Shown here: positions 27,605 to 37,057 of the stretch, one piece after another
Layout of the letters: the number at the start of each line of letters is the position of its first letter
Numbering within the stretch: the stretch's first letter is position 1
NCBI GenBank assembly: GCA_004556455.1
Contig: SFGY01000007.1
Span: 1 to 64,000 of the forward strand
Direction of reading: 5' to 3'
Origin: Clostridiales bacterium
GTDB taxonomy: Bacteria; Bacillota; Clostridia; Saccharofermentanales; DTU023
DNA: 64,000 bases
Translations under genes and position numbers: made by a program
The notes under the pieces: model-generated
Database searches by the model: none
What the model was told of the DNA's origin: nothing
The model's input: only the letters and a program-made list of their open reading frames with translations

Positions 27605-29014
27605 ATGTTTATTGGTCGTGAGCAGGAGCTTCAGGAGCTAAACCAACATTTTACTTCAGAAAATTTTGAGTTCCTGGTTTTATATGGCCGGCGCCGCATT
27701 GGAAAAACGTCATTGATCCGCGAATTTATCCTGGATAAAAAAGCCATCTATTTCATGGGTGTTGAGTCTAATGCCAAACAGAATCTGGATAATTTCAATC
27801 GCTGCATTCGTGACTCGCTGCCAAACTTTCCTGCCGGAAGCCAGTTCTCGACGTTTCAGGATGCGCTGGAATATCTCTTCTCTCTTTCAGTAAAAGATCG
27901 CCTGATATTGGTCATTGATGAATATCCTTATGTCGCCAGAGCAGACAAAAGTCTGGCCTCCACCTTGCAGCGTTTGATTGATGAATACCATCAGCGTTCA
28001 AAGTTGTTTTTTATTCTTTGCGGGTCATCCATGGCCTATATGGAAGACCAGGTCTTAGCTTACAAATCTCCCCTCTACGGACGCCGAACATGGCAAAAGA
28101 AGCTTCTTCCTTTGAACTTTGAAGAATGCTGTCACTATCTGCGACCCATGCCGCCTGAAGATCGGGCCATCGCCTACGGAATGGTGGGAGGAACCCCACA
28201 ATACCTTCTGCAAATAGACCCCCTGCGCAGTCTGGAAGAAAATATCAAAAGCAATTTTTTAAATCCGACAGCCCTGCTATTTGATGAGCCCGTAAATTTA
28301 TTCAAACAGGAGGTCAGAGAACCTGCCCTTTACACTGCCATCATGTCCGCAATCGCAGGAGGAGCAACTCGCTTAAGCGAAATCGCCGGAAAAATCGGTG
28401 AGAGCAGTAGTGTTTGCGCCGCCTATCTTCGCCAGCTCATCGATTTAGACCTTATTCAGAAGGAAACGCCGTACGGGGAAAAGTCCTCCCGAAAATCGCT
28501 TTATTCCATTATCGATCCTCTTTTTCGATTCTGGTATCGTTTTATTTTGAATAACAGTTCATTGATATCCCGCGGCGCTGTCGATCCCGCTTATCAACGT
28601 ATTGCTCCATACCTGCCCGACTACATGGGTTCTGTGTTCGAAGAAATTTGTAAGGAATACCTCTGGAAACTCCTTTTATCCGGAAAAACCCCTATCCTCT
28701 TTCACTCTCTGGGACGTTGGTGGGGAACAAACTCCACAACGCGACAGCAAGAAGAGATTGATATCATGGGACTTGAGAATAAATCGACCGCCATATTCGC
28801 AGAATGTAAATGGACTCACGAAAAAGTTGATCTGAAAGTTTTGGAAACCTTAATCCGGCGAAGTCACCTTTTTCCTATCCCCAGGACTCATTATTTTCTC
28901 TTCGCCAAAAATGGCTTTACCAATGGGTGTCAAGATAAAGCCCATCAGCTGGGGAACGTCACCCTCGTCGGCTACGAAGAAATCCTGGCCACCTTGTCTG
29001 GGGCAAATGAATAA
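27605..29014 (+). CDS. AAA ATPase with C-terminal DUF234 nuclease-like domain
   Basis: A 469-aa protein from the ATG at 27605 with AAGGAG 7 nt upstream. Walker A is YGRRRIGKTSLI, Walker B LILVIDEYPY, and the sensor region ILCGSSMAYMED. A winged-helix-like segment (about 290-330) is followed by the DUF234 domain. Its EEIDIMG and AECKW pair resembles the D...ExK core of PD-(D/E)xK nucleases. Such proteins are common in archaea and scattered in bacteria with no settled role. Low-GC flanks, an adjacent toxin-antitoxin pair and the strong palindrome suggest an acquired element. Confidence 0.82.
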   Translation: MFIGREQELQELNQHFTSENFEFLVLYGRRRIGKTSLIREFILDKKAIYFMGVESNAKQNLDNFNRCIRDSLPNFPAGSQFSTFQDALEYLFSLSVKDRLILVIDEYPYVARADKSLASTLQRLIDEYHQRSKLFFILCGSSMAYMEDQVLAYKSPLYGRRTWQKKLLPLNFEECCHYLRPMPPEDRAIAYGMVGGTPQYLLQIDPLRSLEENIKSNFLNPTALLFDEPVNLFKQEVREPALYTAIMSAIAGGATRLSEIAGKIGESSSVCAAYLRQLIDLDLIQKETPYGEKSSRKSLYSIIDPLFRFWYRFILNNSSLISRGAVDPAYQRIAPYLPDYMGSVFEEICKEYLWKLLLSGKTPILFHSLGRWWGTNSTTRQQEEIDIMGLENKSTAIFAECKWTHEKVDLKVLETLIRRSHLFPIPRTHYFLFAKNGFTNGCQDKAHQLGNVTLVGYEEILATLSGANE

Positions 29015-29021
29015 GGAAGCG

Positions 29022-30509
29022 CTATTTTTTCAGGCGGGTGTTGGCTTTGTTCCACAGGTTGTCATAGGGCAGGCCACAGACTTTTTCACAGATGCGTTTT
29101 TCTTCCTCGCTGGTCGGGCTTGAATTTTCGCCTTTGCGGCGGGCGATTTCGGTTTGCACAACTTTAAATTCCCTGCCGGTGATCGGGAAATAAATCCCGC
29201 AGACCAACATGACGAGCACCAGGATCGTGGGGACGAGGATGAAAATGCCTACGATGCCGCGCTGGGTCGACAAGGCCTGTCTTGCACCGGTGGAGGCCAG
29301 AACTTCATCGTAGCCCACGGCGCTCAGGAGAAAGCCGATGGCCGAGGCGGAAAGGCCGGAAGAGATTTTCCGGGCAAAGGTGGCCATGCCGGAAACCACC
29401 CCGGGCCGCCTTTCTGAGGTGATCAACTCGTCCACATCTGCCATGTCGGAGAGAATGGCAAAAATGCTGGTGAGGGTAGCCGCATTACCGATGCCAATCA
29501 GCCCGGTGCAGAGGAGTACGGGCACAAGGGGCGCACCTTCATAGGAAAAGGCCAGCAGCGCCAGGGTCCCCACAATGCGGATCGGCCCGCCCACAAGAAC
29601 GGTAAATTTCTTGGATTTTTTAACCATGACGGGGCCCCAGCAGATCATACCGATGAGCTGCGAAAGCAGGAGGACGCCCATCAGATACATAAAATAGCCG
29701 TTGCCATAGCCGTTGAGCACGTCATCGACATAATAGAGGGCCAGGCCGGAGACGAAATCCATGCCGCACTGGCCGCCCAGGTAAATGCCCACGAAGAGCC
29801 TGAAGGACTTGTTGTGCAAGGTACTCCCGGCCTGCACAAAGCTCTCGCTCAGCTTGCTTTGGACCGGCTCTTTGAGTTCCTCCCAGGTGCTGAAAAACGT
29901 CACCAGGGTGCTGAGGAGGAAGAAAGCCCCTAAGACCATGGCAACCTTCAGATAAGCGGCGGCCTGGGTCGTATCTTTGATCATCAGCGTAGGGATAATG
30001 CCGCAGACCATGGCCCCAATGGTTGACCAGATCGTCCGGGCATTGGAAAAACGTGCCCGCCGGCCATAGTCGTCGATCATATCGGGCAAAAGGCCATTGT
30101 AGGGCACCATGAGGATGGTAAAGGCGGTCGAGAAGAGCACGCAGGCCAGAGCATAATAGAGAAAAAGTCCTGTGTTGTTATGCGTGGGCAGAGGGACCCA
30201 CATGAGGATAAAGGTGAGTACCGAAGCAAAGCCACCGATCAGAATATAGAAGCGTTTAGGACCCCAGCGATGCTGGCTGCGATCCGTGATATTGCCCATC
30301 ATGGGATCGGTCACAGCATCCCAGAAATGGCCGAGAAGCGGGACAAGTCCGGCAAGAGCTGCCGGAACACCCAGGGCTTTGATGAGAAAAACCGTAAAAA
30401 AGGTGTTGATGACCACGAAAGCACCGCCGCCAAAAAACTCGGCCATACCATACATCAGGCGTCGGCCTGCACCATAGCCGACTTTTGCTCCTGCCATTTT
30501 TTTCTGCAT
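29022..30509 (-). CDS. GPH-family sugar:cation symporter (MFS, MelB/XynP type)
   Basis: A 495-aa inner-membrane carrier from the ATG at 30509. About twelve hydrophobic helices are present. GPH signatures include the WDAVTDPMMGNITDRSQHRWG loop start near residue 60 (the Asp residues couple cation and sugar) and KKSKKFTVLVGG in the central loop. The hydrophilic C-terminal tail is short. AGAGG precedes the ATG. The substrate is probably a glycoside or sugar, but no glycosidase is adjacent. It ends 8 bp from the convergent ATPase gene with no clear terminator between. Confidence 0.85.
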   Translation of the reverse strand: MQKKMAGAKVGYGAGRRLMYGMAEFFGGGAFVVINTFFTVFLIKALGVPAALAGLVPLLGHFWDAVTDPMMGNITDRSQHRWGPKRFYILIGGFASVLTFILMWVPLPTHNNTGLFLYYALACVLFSTAFTILMVPYNGLLPDMIDDYGRRARFSNARTIWSTIGAMVCGIIPTLMIKDTTQAAAYLKVAMVLGAFFLLSTLVTFFSTWEELKEPVQSKLSESFVQAGSTLHNKSFRLFVGIYLGGQCGMDFVSGLALYYVDDVLNGYGNGYFMYLMGVLLLSQLIGMICWGPVMVKKSKKFTVLVGGPIRIVGTLALLAFSYEGAPLVPVLLCTGLIGIGNAATLTSIFAILSDMADVDELITSERRPGVVSGMATFARKISSGLSASAIGFLLSAVGYDEVLASTGARQALSTQRGIVGIFILVPTILVLVMLVCGIYFPITGREFKVVQTEIARRKGENSSPTSEEEKRICEKVCGLPYDNLWNKANTRLKK

Positions 30510-30576
30510 AAAACACCTCTTCTTCGCTGCTCTGAATTGGACAGAGTGAAATCCAGCTGTTTTTACTCTTTGCAGC

Positions 30577-30605
30577 TTTACATCTCTCTGAACACTAAAT
30601 ATCAT
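30577..30605 (+). promoter_or_regulatory. Promoter of the alpha/beta hydrolase pair
   Basis: TTTACA (30577-30582), a 17-bp spacer and TATCAT (30600-30605), each five of six matches to consensus. Its position supports the downstream ATG at 30659 over the one at 30614, which would lie at the transcription start. Confidence 0.6.
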
Positions 30606-30658
30606 AATAGTGAATGAACAGAGGGCTTTCAACCGTTGAAAACAGGCAGGAAAAAGTG

Positions 30659-31672
30659 ATGCAGCGCAAAGAGGATTCTGAATCAGTCTTTAACTTTGGT
30701 GATCTCACCATTCCTATCCCGGCAGAGGATTACGAAAAGGTTCTCGGAAGCGAGCTGAAAAGCTGGCTCAATAAGGTGGAGAGCTTTGATTTTCAAAGCT
30801 TTGACGGCATGAAACTGCACGTTTACACAGCCTGCCCGGATAAACCCCGGGGGATTGTCTTCTTTATTCATGGCTTTGGCGAATTTTTTGCCAAATATTA
30901 TGAATTTTGCGCGCTGCTCACCCACTCCGGCTACGCCTTTGTCTTCCCCGAGCTTCGCGGACACGGCCTTTCCGGTCGCGAAGTTGACAATCCTGACCTG
31001 GTCCATATTGAGAGCTATGATCTTTATGTAGAAGACATTAAGGCCCTGGTTGAGCGCCTGGTCAAACCGCTCTCTTCACGTCTCTCGGTGCCAGCTTATA
31101 TTTTCTCCCACTCCATGGGTGGCGCGATTACCGCCCTCTATCTGGAACGTTATCCGGAAGATTTCAAAAAAGCCATTCTCTGCGCCCCCATGCTGAAGAT
31201 GAAGCTGGGGAATAAGGAACTGCCCATTCTTTTCTGGCTGAGCCTGAGAAAGCTTTTCCGGGGCGGTAAATCGCTTGCCCCTACGCTAAAGCCCTTTGAT
31301 GAAGTCCCCGTTTTTGAGAACAGCAACTGCCTCTCCTACGAACGCTATATCACCTATTTTAAGATGAGAGTCGAGGATCCAGCCTATCGCACCCAGGTGG
31401 GGACAAGCGCCTGGGTCTATGCCAGCATCCGGGCAACGCGGAAGGCTCTGCGAGAGGCCGGCAGAATCAGAACACCTATCTTGCTGCTGCAGGCCGGGCT
31501 GGACAGGATGGTCGACAACAAAGCCCATGAGGCCTTTATTCAGAAAGTCAAAGAACAAAGCCAGATTGAGTTTGTTTCTTTTCCCGCAAGCAAGCATGAA
31601 CTCTACAGCGATAGCGATGCCGTCATCACGCGCTTTTATCGCCGGATTTTGGCTTTTCTTGAAAAAGTATGA
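30659..31672 (+). CDS. Alpha/beta hydrolase, monoacylglycerol lipase/lysophospholipase type
   Basis: A 337-aa cytosolic hydrolase. The start at 30659 is chosen for AGGA upstream and for promoter position. The oxyanion strand FFIHGFGE, the LRGHGLSG motif, the nucleophile elbow FSHSMGG (Ser) and the late acid-His pair (QAGLDRMVDN with ASKHELYSD) form a complete catalytic triad in Serine_hydrolase_4 / PldB style. The likely substrate is a lysolipid or monoacylglycerol. It is 12 bp from a second hydrolase on the same strand. Confidence 0.82.
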   Translation: MQRKEDSESVFNFGDLTIPIPAEDYEKVLGSELKSWLNKVESFDFQSFDGMKLHVYTACPDKPRGIVFFIHGFGEFFAKYYEFCALLTHSGYAFVFPELRGHGLSGREVDNPDLVHIESYDLYVEDIKALVERLVKPLSSRLSVPAYIFSHSMGGAITALYLERYPEDFKKAILCAPMLKMKLGNKELPILFWLSLRKLFRGGKSLAPTLKPFDEVPVFENSNCLSYERYITYFKMRVEDPAYRTQVGTSAWVYASIRATRKALREAGRIRTPILLLQAGLDRMVDNKAHEAFIQKVKEQSQIEFVSFPASKHELYSDSDAVITRFYRRILAFLEKV

Positions 31673-31684
31673 GGAAGGATCACT

Positions 31685-32602
31685 ATGCCGGTTCAAATGA
31701 GTGAATTTTTTTACCCCTCTTCTGATGGGAAGTCCCAAATCCACGCCATGCTCTGGCAGCAAGCTGTAACAGCTGAGATGAAAGAAGAGGCGGAAGCTTC
31801 CGCAAGCCACGCCCGCGGCCTGATTCAGCTGGTTCACGGAGTTAATGAGTACATCGGCCGCTATAATCCCCTAGCCCGATTTCTGGCGGAGCAGGGTTTT
31901 ATCGTCTTCGGGGAAGATCACCTCGGGCATGGCAAGAGCGGGATCTTTGCTCAGACCCCGCAGGGGGCGGACGATTTTATTCCCAGGGACAGTATCCAGC
32001 TCGCTCTGCTGATGAAGGCCAGGTTTGCGCCTGCCCAGGGAGAGCAAGCCCTGCCCTTTATTCTCTTTGGCCATTCACTGGGATCAGCGATCGCGCGGAT
32101 TATGGCGGCAGAAAACGCTTTAGAACTTGCCGGCCTCATTCTCTGCGGCACGGTTCATGTTCCGGCCTTCGGACAGCTGCTCACACCTCACGAGAAAAAA
32201 CACAGCGGAGATACGAAGATTGTCGGGAACAGTATTCCGCTTTCGTGGTTAAGTTTTGATCGGGAAAATCAAAAAGCCTATGCCGCTGACCCTTCGGTCA
32301 GCCACAGAGTGTCCAGTGGGCTGAATGCAACGACCCGCAGCATTGTCATGCAAGCCTGCCGCAAAAGCTGGGCCGACGCGATTGACGTGAATCTTCCTGT
32401 TTTTGTGATCTCCGGAAAACACGATCCCTTTGGCCTTTTCGGCTATGCCCCAAAGCGCTGCCACAAGGACCTGGAAAAGCACGGCTGCCGTCAGCTCAAG
32501 CTTAAAATCTATGATGAAGGACGTCACGAAATCTTTCATGAAAGTAAAATCAAAGCTGAGGTTTATCAGGATATCCTGAGTTTCTGCGAAGCCTGCCTCT
32601 GA
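31685..32602 (+). CDS. Second alpha/beta hydrolase (lysophospholipase-like)
   Basis: A 305-aa relative of the upstream gene. It shows QLVHGVNEYIGRY, GEDHLGHGKSG, the nucleophile elbow FGHSLGS (Ser), the acid in SGKHDPFG and the histidine in EGRHEIFHE. GAGGAAGG precedes the ATG. The two hydrolases share fold and order but differ widely, so this is an old pair rather than a recent duplicate. The gene ends 6 bp from the convergent mfd with no room for a terminator. Confidence 0.82.
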   Translation: MPVQMSEFFYPSSDGKSQIHAMLWQQAVTAEMKEEAEASASHARGLIQLVHGVNEYIGRYNPLARFLAEQGFIVFGEDHLGHGKSGIFAQTPQGADDFIPRDSIQLALLMKARFAPAQGEQALPFILFGHSLGSAIARIMAAENALELAGLILCGTVHVPAFGQLLTPHEKKHSGDTKIVGNSIPLSWLSFDRENQKAYAADPSVSHRVSSGLNATTRSIVMQACRKSWADAIDVNLPVFVISGKHDPFGLFGYAPKRCHKDLEKHGCRQLKLKIYDEGRHEIFHESKIKAEVYQDILSFCEACL

Positions 32603-32608
32603 CGCGCA

Positions 32609-35600
32609 TCAACTTTCGAGAAAAAGTTTGCGCAGCTCCAGCGCCATATTTTCCGGAGGCTTTGCCCCGTCTTTGAGCAGGAGGAAGGGTTTGCGCCCGG
32701 CAGAGAAGCGCAGACGTCCGGCAACGCGCTCATTTTGCAGAAGATGCAGGAAGGCGTTGTTGGCGGCCTGATCCTCTTTTAACTGGAAGATCAGGTCATC
32801 CCCCTGACGTCCGACCCGCTCGATACCGGCAGCAGCCGCTTTAACGCGGGTGAGGGCAATATCCAGCAGGTTCATCACAGCCTGGGGCGGATCTCCAAAG
32901 CGGTCAATCAGTTCATCCACAAACTCGTGCCAGTCTTCATCCGTGCGCAGGGCCAGGGCACGGCGGTAGAGATCCATGCGCTGACCTTCGTCCTCAATAA
33001 AGTCCGCGGGAATCCAGGCATCGACCTGCAGATCGATGAGGGCTTCCTCAGGCAGGCGAGATGTTTCCGCCTGACCCTGAGCCTCCTTAATTTCTTCATC
33101 CAGCATGCGGCAGTAGAGATCATAGCCAATAGCCTCAAGATGCCCAGACTGTTCGCCTCCGAGAAGATTGCCGGCGCCGCGGACTTCCAGGTCGCGCAGG
33201 GCAATGCGAAAGCCGGAGCCGAGTTCGGTAAAGTCGCGGATAGCCGCAAGACGCTTGCGTGCGTCTTCGTTGAGCATGCGATCCGGGCGGTAGCTGATGT
33301 AGGCGTAAGCCTGACGCTCACTGCGGCCCACGCGGCCGCGGATCTGGTAAAGTTGAGCGAGGCCGAGCCGGTCGGCATTCTCCACAATAATCGTGTTGAC
33401 ATTGGGCATGTCGATGCCGGACTCGATGATGGTGGTACAGACCAGAAGGTCGAAGTCTCCGCGGGCGAAGCCGTTCACCGCTTCTTCCAGCCGACGCTCA
33501 GACATCTGCCCGTGAGCGTAGGCGATACGCGCGCCGGGCAGTCGTTCGGCCAGTTCTGCCGCCTTTCCGGCCAGTTTACGTGTGTCGTTGTAGAGATAAA
33601 AAACCTGGCCGCCACGGGATATTTCGCGAAGGATGGCCTCATTGATAATCCCCTCGTCATACTCCATGACGTAGGTCTGAACCGGGCGTCGATCCTCAGG
33701 TCCTTCCTCGAGCAAAGAAATATCGCGAATGCCTGAGAGCGACATGTGCAAAGTTCTCGGAATGGGGGTCGCCGTCAATGTGAGCACATCGACGTGGGGG
33801 TAGCGCGCTTTGAGCATCTCCTTATGGTCGACCCCAAAACGCTGCTCTTCGTCGACCACGAGCAGGCCAAGATTGCGGAACTGCAGTTCTTTGGAAAGCA
33901 CGCTATGGGTACCGATGAGTATGTCGACCGCACCGTTTTTCACATCGCGCAGAATCTCCTTCCGTTTCTGTCCACTGACAAAGCGCGTCAGCAGGCGCAC
34001 GCGCACGGGGAAGTGTTCCAGGCGCTGAGTGAAACTTTCCAGGTGCTGCTGGGCCAGCACGGTGGTGGGGACGAGCATGGCCCCCTGCAGGCCATCCATA
34101 ACGCACTTGAAGAGCGCCCGGAAGGCCACTTCTGTTTTGCCAAAGCCAACATCCCCGCAGAGCAGGCGATCCATAACCTTGGGCGACTCCATATCGGCCT
34201 TGATCTCGCCGATTGCCCGCAGCTGATCTTCCGTCTCCGTATAGGGAAAAGCTTCTTCAAACTCTTCCTGCCAGACCGTATCCGGGCTGAAGCTGTGACC
34301 GACCTCTTTGCGCCGACTGGCATAGACCTTAACCAGATCCGTGGCCAGCTTTTTGATGGATTCACGGGCACGAGCCTTCTTCTTTTCCCATTCCGGACTG
34401 CCCAGTTTGCTGAGCCTCGGCTTCTTACCATCTACCGCGATATATTTTTGAATCTCGTCGAGTTTATCGACAGGAATATAGAGTGAATCTTCTCCGTCAT
34501 AAGCAATGTGCAGATAGTCGCGGCGAACCCCTTCGTTGACCAGGCTCTCCAGTCCGAGATAGCGGCCGATCCCATGAATGTCGTGGACCACATACTCCCC
34601 GGGCACAAGGTCGCTGAAAAGGGTGATCGGAGCGCCGTCACGCTGCCTGCGGCGGGCTTTTTTCTCACTGCCGAAGAGGTTGCGATTGCCGAGAATGGCC
34701 AGGCGCGCATCTCGCCAGATAAAGCCGTCACTGAGGGCAAGATCAGCCACCGGCAGAGTAAGGGATTCCTCGTTGAGCACTTCCCGCAGACGCTGACGCC
34801 GTTTTTCACCGCTTGCACAGAGCACCAGGCTCCAGCCATCGTCACGCCAGCGCCGGAGATCCTGAAAAAGCAGCTTTTCGTGTCCGCGATATTGATCGGC
34901 CGCGTGGCTTTGCACCTGCAGCGTGATACCTCCGGGGAGCCCGTTGCCCGAAGAAGGAATCTGCGCGAGGGTGAGCGTATGACCATAGCGATCAAACGCT
35001 CTGGCCACATCTGCTGGTCCGCGGTGGCGGGAAAGCGAAAAGGGCATAATTTTATGTTTGAGCAGGAGTTCTTCGGCCTCCATATGAAACTGCGCTTCAA
35101 ACTCATCCAGACGGCTGCGCAGAGCGAAAGCCTCGTCCAGCACCAGCAGTGCTCCGAGCTGTTTGCCATAGTCCAGCAAAGAGGCCTCTTCCTTGAAGAG
35201 CAGAGGCTCCCAGCGTGCAGCACCGGCGAGTGGCAGGCCTTCTTCTACAGCTGAGGCATCTTCTTCAACCCAGCGCATGAGCTCCGTCCCATCCGCGCGG
35301 CTTCCGCCCTGCCGGAGGATCTCCTGGACGGCCTTTTCTCCTTCTTCCCGCATACGTGCGGCCAGAGAACGCTGTTCCTCTGCAGCGACACGCCACTCCC
35401 GCAGCGGTGGCAGCTTAATAGCCTCGACCGAGCGAACGCTGCGCTGGCTGGCCGTGTCAAAAAGGCGAATATCCTCAATTTCCGTATCGAAAAAGGAGAG
35501 CCGGACGCCGAAACATTTGCCGCTCAGCTCAGTCTCAGCATGGCCCTCAGCCATCCCTTCTTCGCCCCTGCCGAGCAGGGGCAGGCCGATGTCGATGAGT

Positions 35601-36163
35601 TCTCCACGCACGGCGAACTGACCGGCCGTCTCTATGCTGCGGCAGCGTTCATAAGCGAGTTCGCTGAGCTGCTCAAGGAAGGCCTCACGATTCAGATCCT
35701 GACCTTTATTCAGCTCAATTTCAGCAGCCCGGAAAGCCGAAACAGGAGGCAGAAGTTCCACCAGAGCCGGGGCAGGGACGATCAGCACTCCCGTCTTTCC
35801 CTGCAGAAAGCTGGAGAGCAGCATCAGCCGCTCCATCTCCGCCTCACGGCTCTTGATGCCTGCGGCGACAAAGTCGTGCGGCAGACTGTAAAAAATGGCC
35901 GCGCCTTTCTGCGTCAAGGCAGTGAAATCTTCGAGAGCACGACGTGCCCGGAGAATATCCGGAACCACATAAAGCAGAGGGGCTTCGCCTGCAAGGGTCA
36001 GAGCAGCCAGAATTTTGGCGCTGTCATCCAGTCCTGAGAGGTTGACGGGGCCCTTATTTTGAGCGTGCAAATGCCCGGCCGCCCCGGCCAGGCGCTCATC
36101 CCTGAGAAGAGCTTGCTGCAGACGTGTCTGCAGATTTTCCTGTGACTGATCAGAGCTTTTCAT
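32609..36163 (-). CDS. mfd: Transcription-repair coupling factor Mfd
   Basis: A DNA translocase of 1184 aa that displaces stalled RNA polymerase and recruits UvrA. The order is UvrB-homology region (about 1-350), the polymerase-interaction domain beginning PGEYVVHDIHGIGRY, the helicase core with GDVGFGKTEVA, VVDEEQRFG, TATPIPRT and QIRGRVGRSERQAYAY, and the C-terminal TRCF domain. The ATG at 36163 follows AAGGCGG at good spacing; a TTG at 36175 is an alternative. It overlaps the end of pth by 14 bases and is the last gene of the walR-to-mfd block. Confidence 0.96.
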   Translation of the reverse strand: MKSSDQSQENLQTRLQQALLRDERLAGAAGHLHAQNKGPVNLSGLDDSAKILAALTLAGEAPLLYVVPDILRARRALEDFTALTQKGAAIFYSLPHDFVAAGIKSREAEMERLMLLSSFLQGKTGVLIVPAPALVELLPPVSAFRAAEIELNKGQDLNREAFLEQLSELAYERCRSIETAGQFAVRGELIDIGLPLLGRGEEGMAEGHAETELSGKCFGVRLSFFDTEIEDIRLFDTASQRSVRSVEAIKLPPLREWRVAAEEQRSLAARMREEGEKAVQEILRQGGSRADGTELMRWVEEDASAVEEGLPLAGAARWEPLLFKEEASLLDYGKQLGALLVLDEAFALRSRLDEFEAQFHMEAEELLLKHKIMPFSLSRHRGPADVARAFDRYGHTLTLAQIPSSGNGLPGGITLQVQSHAADQYRGHEKLLFQDLRRWRDDGWSLVLCASGEKRRQRLREVLNEESLTLPVADLALSDGFIWRDARLAILGNRNLFGSEKKARRRQRDGAPITLFSDLVPGEYVVHDIHGIGRYLGLESLVNEGVRRDYLHIAYDGEDSLYIPVDKLDEIQKYIAVDGKKPRLSKLGSPEWEKKKARARESIKKLATDLVKVYASRRKEVGHSFSPDTVWQEEFEEAFPYTETEDQLRAIGEIKADMESPKVMDRLLCGDVGFGKTEVAFRALFKCVMDGLQGAMLVPTTVLAQQHLESFTQRLEHFPVRVRLLTRFVSGQKRKEILRDVKNGAVDILIGTHSVLSKELQFRNLGLLVVDEEQRFGVDHKEMLKARYPHVDVLTLTATPIPRTLHMSLSGIRDISLLEEGPEDRRPVQTYVMEYDEGIINEAILREISRGGQVFYLYNDTRKLAGKAAELAERLPGARIAYAHGQMSERRLEEAVNGFARGDFDLLVCTTIIESGIDMPNVNTIIVENADRLGLAQLYQIRGRVGRSERQAYAYISYRPDRMLNEDARKRLAAIRDFTELGSGFRIALRDLEVRGAGNLLGGEQSGHLEAIGYDLYCRMLDEEIKEAQGQAETSRLPEEALIDLQVDAWIPADFIEDEGQRMDLYRRALALRTDEDWHEFVDELIDRFGDPPQAVMNLLDIALTRVKAAAAGIERVGRQGDDLIFQLKEDQAANNAFLHLLQNERVAGRLRFSAGRKPFLLLKDGAKPPENMALELRKLFLES

Positions 36164-36995
36164 TTCCGCCTTCAACGCTGCCCCTCTGGCCTGCCTGGCT
36201 CTCCTTTATGCTGAAGCTCTCCTCGACCTGATGGCTTTCACCCTTTTGACCCTCTGCCTGGTCTTCAAGCTCAGCCGTCTTTTTCTCCAGCCTGTCAGAC
36301 TTCTGACGGGCCTTCGCCCTCTGCGCTTCGCCATTCATGCGGCTCATAGCCCGTGCCGGGCCTTCATTGAGGATAAGTTCTACAGCATCGGCTGCAGCTG
36401 ACATCGCGGCAAAGGCGACCTCAGCCTTCTCCTCAGGGATGCGCTGCAGGACAAAGTCGACAATGTCGATATGCTCCGGTTTTGGGCCGTAGCCAATGCG
36501 GACACGCGGGAATTGCTCACTGCCCAGGCAGGCCACAAGAGAACGAAGGCCGTTATGCGTTCCTGCACTGCCATGTTCGCGGATGCGCAGAGTTCCCAGA
36601 GGAAGATCAAAATCATCAACGATGATAAGAATACGATTCAGGGGAACTTTATAGAAACGTGCCCATTCCCGCACACATTCGCCCGAAAGATTCATGTAAG
36701 TCTGTGGCAGGAGAAAAATAACCTCCTGTCCATAGAGGCAAACTTTACATCCAAGGCCCTTGAATTTCAGACGGTCACAGCGAAAATGGTGGCGCTGACA
36801 GAGAATTTCCATCACCATGAAGCCGAGGTTGTGCCAGGTTTTTTCATACTCGCGTCCGGGATTGCCCAGACCGACAACAAGCCAGGGAGCCTCAGCCCCC
36901 TCGTCATTCCTGAGCGATCGACCGCTCTCGCTTCCACGCTCTTTACTTTGACGCAGACCCTGCTGACGATTTTTGAATTTTTCCCAAAAGGCCAT
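36150..36995 (-). CDS. pth: Peptidyl-tRNA hydrolase with N- and C-terminal extensions
   Basis: A 281-aa enzyme releasing tRNA from prematurely dropped peptidyl-tRNA. The core (about residues 38-225) has the conserved VVGLGNPGREYEKTWHNLGF with catalytic His, DDFDLPLG with the catalytic Asp, and GTHNGLRS. A 37-residue charged N-terminus and a roughly 55-residue Lys/Glu/Gln-rich C-terminus go beyond the usual 190 aa and look disordered. AAGGAG precedes the ATG. It overlaps mfd, so the pair is coupled, a neighbour order also known in Bacillus. Confidence 0.93.
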   Translation of the reverse strand: MAFWEKFKNRQQGLRQSKERGSESGRSLRNDEGAEAPWLVVGLGNPGREYEKTWHNLGFMVMEILCQRHHFRCDRLKFKGLGCKVCLYGQEVIFLLPQTYMNLSGECVREWARFYKVPLNRILIIVDDFDLPLGTLRIREHGSAGTHNGLRSLVACLGSEQFPRVRIGYGPKPEHIDIVDFVLQRIPEEKAEVAFAAMSAAADAVELILNEGPARAMSRMNGEAQRAKARQKSDRLEKKTAELEDQAEGQKGESHQVEESFSIKESQAGQRGSVEGGNEKL

Positions 36996-37057
36996 GGTGA
37001 CTCCTTCTTCATGCTGCCATTGCGTGTCTGCTGTGAAGATCCAGCGGCTGCAGCTCG

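Noticed and set aside
30614..30658. Upstream ATG for the first alpha/beta hydrolase
   Set aside because: It has no ribosome site and would lie within about 9 bases of the -10 box, so the ATG at 30659 is preferred.
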